Part shown: positions 26,545 to 29,176 of the stretch, piece by piece
Position numbering within the stretch: position 1 is the first letter of the stretch
Layout: each line of letters opens with the position of its first letter
DNA from: an uncultured Muribaculaceae bacterium
GTDB lineage: Bacteria > Bacteroidota > Bacteroidia > Bacteroidales > Muribaculaceae
Reading direction: 5' to 3'
Assembly: GCA_910586455.1 (NCBI GenBank)
Contig: CAJUHX010000015.1
Span: 6,146 to 35,321 of the forward strand
DNA length: 29,176 nt
Made by a program: the position numbers and the translations under genes
The notes under the pieces: model-generated
The model's input: only the letters and a program-made list of their open reading frames with translations
Database searches by the model: none
Told to the model about the DNA's origin: nothing

Positions 26545-26595
26545 AACTAAAGAACCATAGAATACGGATAATCCCGATTCTATGGTTCTTTAGTT
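26545..26595. terminator. 19-bp perfect palindromic hairpin between the exonuclease and glutamine synthetase genes
   Basis: The arms at 26545-26563 and 26577-26595 (right arm ATTCTATGGTTCTTTAGTT) are perfectly complementary, with a 13-base loop that can form CGG/CCG. It lies between two convergent genes. A TTTT run follows on the minus strand only (26543-26546, partly in the arm), so it may end glutamine synthetase transcription, or work both ways. The length and perfection are greater than in the other hairpins here. Confidence 0.6.
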
Positions 26596-26622
26596 GATGT
26601 TCTATCGCTGAGGAATGCAGGC

Positions 26623-28131
26623 TTATCCGCAGTGGAAATATTTGCGAACCATGTCGAGCATGGCTTCAGTATCGGCCTTGGCGCGGACAATCTCCTCCTC
26701 GTCGTACGAGCGCAGACGGCGCAGAGTCGACTCTATGAGGCGCGGCGGGAATACTCCGTGCTCCTCAAATACCTTACGGACAGCCTCCAGGCGGTCGGCA
26801 GAGTCGGCGCAGTCCACAGGCAGAGTGGCCAGACGTTCGCTCTTGGCAGCGTTCTCAGCCTTGTGAATGTCTACGTCCACATAGTTGTCTTCGGCCACCT
26901 TCAGACCGTCGGGCATCTCGAAACCGTGGCGCAGAGCTACAGCCAGACCGGCCAGCAGAGTGTACACATCGGCCGAACCGTCGGCGTTGCGAATCTCGAA
27001 TGTCTGCTTCTGGCGCGGGTCGACATCAGCCGATGTGCGGCTGCCGGGATTGAGTTCGGCGCACATATCGCCTGTGGCTGTCCAGCCTAAGGGCACACGA
27101 ACCAGCACCGAGCGGTTGCGGTCGCCCCAGCATACTGCGGTGGGAGCTTCCTGATGAGGTACCAGACGGAAGTAAGAGGTCGGATTGGTATTGCCGAACG
27201 CAGTCAGAGCGGGAGCCAGATCCATCAGGCCGGCAATGCCGCGGCGGGCAGCCTCGCTAAGTCGTCCGTCGGCGCCGGTCATCACGCTGTGGCCGTCGGC
27301 ATCGACAAAGCGGATGTGCACATGCAGACCGCTGCCGGCTTTGCCCACAGTGATTTTAGGAGCGAAAGTCACGTCGAGCCCTTCCTGCATGGCCTGATTG
27401 CGGATTACCCACTTGGCCAGGGCCAGCTGGTCGGCTGCGGCACGGGCGTCGACTGGCAGGAACTCTATTTCGTTCTGCTCGTAAATCATGCCGTCGAGTG
27501 TAAAGTTGCCTACCTCGCTGTGGCCGTACTTAATCTGGCCGCCGGTCGAGGCTATCAGACTCATGCATCGGGTACGGAAGTCGTTGAACTTGGCAAATGG
27601 ACCCGACTCGTGGTAGCCCTTCTGGTCGCGTGCCGGGAATGCACCTTCATCGGGAGCAATCACATAGTATTCGAGCTCGCCCATAGCCTGGAACTGCAGA
27701 CCGGTGGTAGCGGTGAACTCGCGGCAGGCATGGTCGAGGATATGCTCGGGCGAACCTTCAACAGGGCGTCCGTCCTTGTCGAAGTAGCTGCAGAGCATGG
27801 TCAGAGTGGGCAGCGGAGCGAAGGGGTCGACGAATGCGGTGCTGAAACGCGGCAGCACATAAAGGTCGGAATTGCCGGCCTCCACAAAATCGAAGAGCGA
27901 CGAACCGTCGACACGCTCGCCGAGCGAAAGTATGGTTTCGAGATAGCTGTATGAATTGATTACAAAGTTGAGAGTCTTAAGACGTCCGTCACCGGCAGGG
28001 TACATGAAATTTACCATTTCTATACCTTTTTCGGTTATGAAACGGATGATGTCGTCTTTTGTAAACTCAGACGCCGGCTTCTTTAAGAAGTCAACTACGG
28101 CGTTCTTGCAGAGTAGGATTTCGCTGTTCAT
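26623..28131 (-). CDS. glnA: Glutamine synthetase, GS type I-like
   Basis: Makes glutamine from glutamate, ammonia and ATP, with 502 residues. Key blocks are MGELEYYVI (metal-binding Glu), YGHSEVGNF, YEQNEIEFLPVD, GSGLHVHIRF, NPTSYFRLVPHQEAPTAVCWGDRNRSVLVRVP (read as separate motifs NPTSYFRLVPHQ, CWGDRNRSVLVRVP) and the late FEIRNADGSADVYTLLAGL. The C-terminal region where enzymes regulated by adenylylation carry NLYDLPPEE reads DVDIHKAENAAKSERLATLP, so that control is not expected. It is a divergent GS of the kind seen in Bacteroidota. A promoter at 28193-28224 gives a leader of about 55 bases. Monocistronic. Confidence 0.88.
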   Translation of the reverse strand: MNSEILLCKNAVVDFLKKPASEFTKDDIIRFITEKGIEMVNFMYPAGDGRLKTLNFVINSYSYLETILSLGERVDGSSLFDFVEAGNSDLYVLPRFSTAFVDPFAPLPTLTMLCSYFDKDGRPVEGSPEHILDHACREFTATTGLQFQAMGELEYYVIAPDEGAFPARDQKGYHESGPFAKFNDFRTRCMSLIASTGGQIKYGHSEVGNFTLDGMIYEQNEIEFLPVDARAAADQLALAKWVIRNQAMQEGLDVTFAPKITVGKAGSGLHVHIRFVDADGHSVMTGADGRLSEAARRGIAGLMDLAPALTAFGNTNPTSYFRLVPHQEAPTAVCWGDRNRSVLVRVPLGWTATGDMCAELNPGSRTSADVDPRQKQTFEIRNADGSADVYTLLAGLAVALRHGFEMPDGLKVAEDNYVDVDIHKAENAAKSERLATLPVDCADSADRLEAVRKVFEEHGVFPPRLIESTLRRLRSYDEEEIVRAKADTEAMLDMVRKYFHCG

Positions 28132-28192
28132 GTTATCTATTTAAGGGTCAATATCCGGCGTATTTAACGCCACTTTTAGTATAGTCGGATAG

Positions 28193-28224
28193 CGAAATTA
28201 GAAAAACATAGTGGAATAAGCAAA
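28193..28224 (-). promoter_or_regulatory. Promoter of the glutamine synthetase gene
   Basis: On the minus strand TTTG (28221-28224) and TAATTTCG (28193-28200) are 20 bases apart; the -7 box has one mismatch to TAnnTTTG. A small hairpin, GGCG-loop-CGCC at 28157-28171, lies in the predicted leader. Confidence 0.6.
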
Positions 28225-28341
28225 CATTTAACAATAATTCACTAAGTGTTATCATACATGTAGCTTTCAGGGATTGTCAATCGGAAAATTTCGCAATTAG
28301 CATTGTTCTCGCGGTCCTTATTTATAATTTGGATACAAGAA

Positions 28342-29019
28342 TCAGTCTTTGGAACCACAAAGTTTGGAGGTTATATTGTGTATTCGTTTGGGCGTGAAAA
28401 TATATCTCACCATCAAAGAAACTATCAACCCGGTACAGATTGCAGCCACAACAGTCCCCTCTCTCAGCCCTTCGATATGTCCAGCCATTATGAAAGACAA
28501 AATAGCTGCCGCAGTAACCAGACTTATGTCAAATACAACTTTCAGATGACCGAAATCTCGTTTCCATCTGCGTGAAGAGTATTTCACTACACCTTCCGGA
28601 CTCAACATGGCTACATTCGGTTTCAGTTCAAGAACTATGCCGAGTGCTTGTGTGAAACAACCTGCACATACAAGAATGATAGCGAAGATGTAGCTTTTTA
28701 CTTCTACTGAAGATAACAATGCCATGTTAAGATCCATAAACAGACCAAGCAGTGCTGAAAATGGCAACTGCAATAATATTGCCAAATAATCACGGCGTGT
28801 TCCAATACCTCGCAGTAACAACAGCTCGACGAAAATAAAAAGGACGTTGACAACGAATGTCGCTACCCCAAGAGTCATTGGTGTATGCAATGATAAAACA
28901 TAATTGATGCAGGATATTGGAGGAATGCCTAATGTTGATTTCACAAACAGGACGGCACCCAAGGATAATATATACAGTCCAAGAATGACTGTAAGGTATT
29001 TCAAAACACTTTTTTTCAT
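28342..29019 (-). CDS. YczE/YitT-like integral membrane protein
   Basis: Membrane protein of 225 residues with about five hydrophobic segments (about residues 8-28, 48-70, 78-100, 108-132 and 165-208). The N-terminal VKSTLGIPPISCINYVLSL and the late GLREGTVVAAICTGLIV segments resemble the YczE/YyaS/YitT group, whose function is unknown. The region is AT-richer than the core genes, so recent acquisition is possible. It has its own promoter at 29039-29046 with palindromic sites just upstream. There is no clear terminator before the glutamine synthetase promoter. Confidence 0.75.
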   Translation of the reverse strand: MKKSVLKYLTVILGLYILSLGAVLFVKSTLGIPPISCINYVLSLHTPMTLGVATFVVNVLFIFVELLLLRGIGTRRDYLAILLQLPFSALLGLFMDLNMALLSSVEVKSYIFAIILVCAGCFTQALGIVLELKPNVAMLSPEGVVKYSSRRWKRDFGHLKVVFDISLVTAAAILSFIMAGHIEGLREGTVVAAICTGLIVSLMVRYIFTPKRIHNITSKLCGSKD

Positions 29020-29038
29020 TCTTCAGAAGAATTTACTA

Positions 29039-29046
29039 CAAAATTA
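29039..29046 (-). promoter_or_regulatory. -7 promoter element of the YczE-like gene
   Basis: TAATTTTG on the minus strand, a perfect TAnnTTTG, is about 20 bases before the ATG at 29019. No TTG box is visible at the expected place (about 29067-29069), which is occupied by the palindromes at 29056-29080. Confidence 0.65.
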
Positions 29047-29055
29047 CAAAAATCC

Positions 29056-29080
29056 CATGATAGTATCATGTTCTTGAACA
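29056..29080. promoter_or_regulatory. Two overlapping palindromes, likely operator
   Basis: CATGATAGTATCATG (29056-29070) is a perfect 7-1-7 palindrome and TGTTCTTGAACA (29069-29080) is a 5-2-5 inverted repeat; they share TG. They cover the spacer and -33 region of the promoter of the YczE-like gene, the expected position for a transcription factor site. The regulator is not in the window. Confidence 0.55.
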
Positions 29081-29125
29081 TATTATTTAGATTTTATTTA
29101 ACTATTTTGGCAATGAAATTTAGAG

Positions 29126-29155
29126 AATGTTTGAATTTAAACCAAATTAAACATT
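29126..29155. repeat. AT-rich inverted repeat at the window end
   Basis: AATGTTT (29126-29132) and AAACATT (29149-29155) form inverted arms, with an inner GTTT/AAAC pair at 29129-29144. Nothing else is recognisable between 29081 and the end of the window. Confidence 0.3.
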
Positions 29156-29176
29156 AAGTGGCATAACAAACCCTCA

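Noticed and set aside
28201..28260. TAAATGTTTG near the glutamine synthetase gene as the -7 element
   Set aside because: It has two extra bases between TA and TTTG; the TTTG-N20-TAATTTCG arrangement fits better.

Overview
The window looks like core chromosome of a Bacteroidota bacterium, most likely order Bacteroidales and possibly Muribaculaceae-like. The evidence is the repeated promoter element TAnnTTTG with a TTG/TTTG box about 19-20 bases upstream, the near absence of Shine-Dalgarno sequences, a PPi-dependent phosphofructokinase, a PorQ-type outer-membrane protein next to cmk and ispH, a DcaP-like porin and a PASTA protein with no kinase. The family name is an inference; no rRNA is present to settle it. 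Base composition is moderately GC-rich except in two visibly AT-richer places (about 15000-15750 and 28140-29176).

Layout. 8-589: Fe-type superoxide dismutase, ending at a bidirectional terminator shared with the convergent rsmG-MBL hydrolase pair (830-2103, minus). 2192-3091: CPBP membrane protease (minus), divergent from a DcaP-like porin (3174-4490). 4566-6390: PASTA membrane protein and RluD-type pseudouridine synthase. 6464-11729: tightly packed run of acyltransferase, membrane metallophosphoesterase, HPPK-like protein and PriA. 11801-14999: ftsY, rimO and isochorismate synthase, followed by a basic membrane protein of unknown function ending in a (GAAA)9 microsatellite. 15512-15828 (minus): tRNA-Gly(CCC) followed by a 66-residue membrane protein. 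15911-19746: lepA, kdsB and a metal-site-less M16 peptidase homologue. 19864-21516: PPi-phosphofructokinase with a strong terminator. 21818-23155: FadL/OMPP1 family protein. 23422-26532: porQ, cmk, ispH and a DEDDh exonuclease. 26623-28131 (minus): glutamine synthetase. 28342-29019 (minus): YczE/YitT-like membrane protein behind palindromic operator-like sites.

The genes serve translation and ribosome maturation (rsmG, rimO, lepA, rluD-like, tRNA-Gly), protein targeting (ftsY), replication restart (priA), envelope biogenesis (kdsB, acyltransferase, porins, porQ), isoprenoid and possible menaquinone supply (ispH, isochorismate synthase), central carbon and nitrogen metabolism (PPi-PFK, glutamine synthetase) and oxidative defence (sod). 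I see no CRISPR array, prophage, intact insertion sequence or recognisable defence island, and no convincing new multi-gene system. The best leads are the microsatellite-tailed membrane protein beside tRNA-Gly, the orphan pseudo-M16 protein, the palindromes upstream of the YczE-like gene and a 19-bp perfect inverted repeat between the exonuclease and glutamine synthetase.
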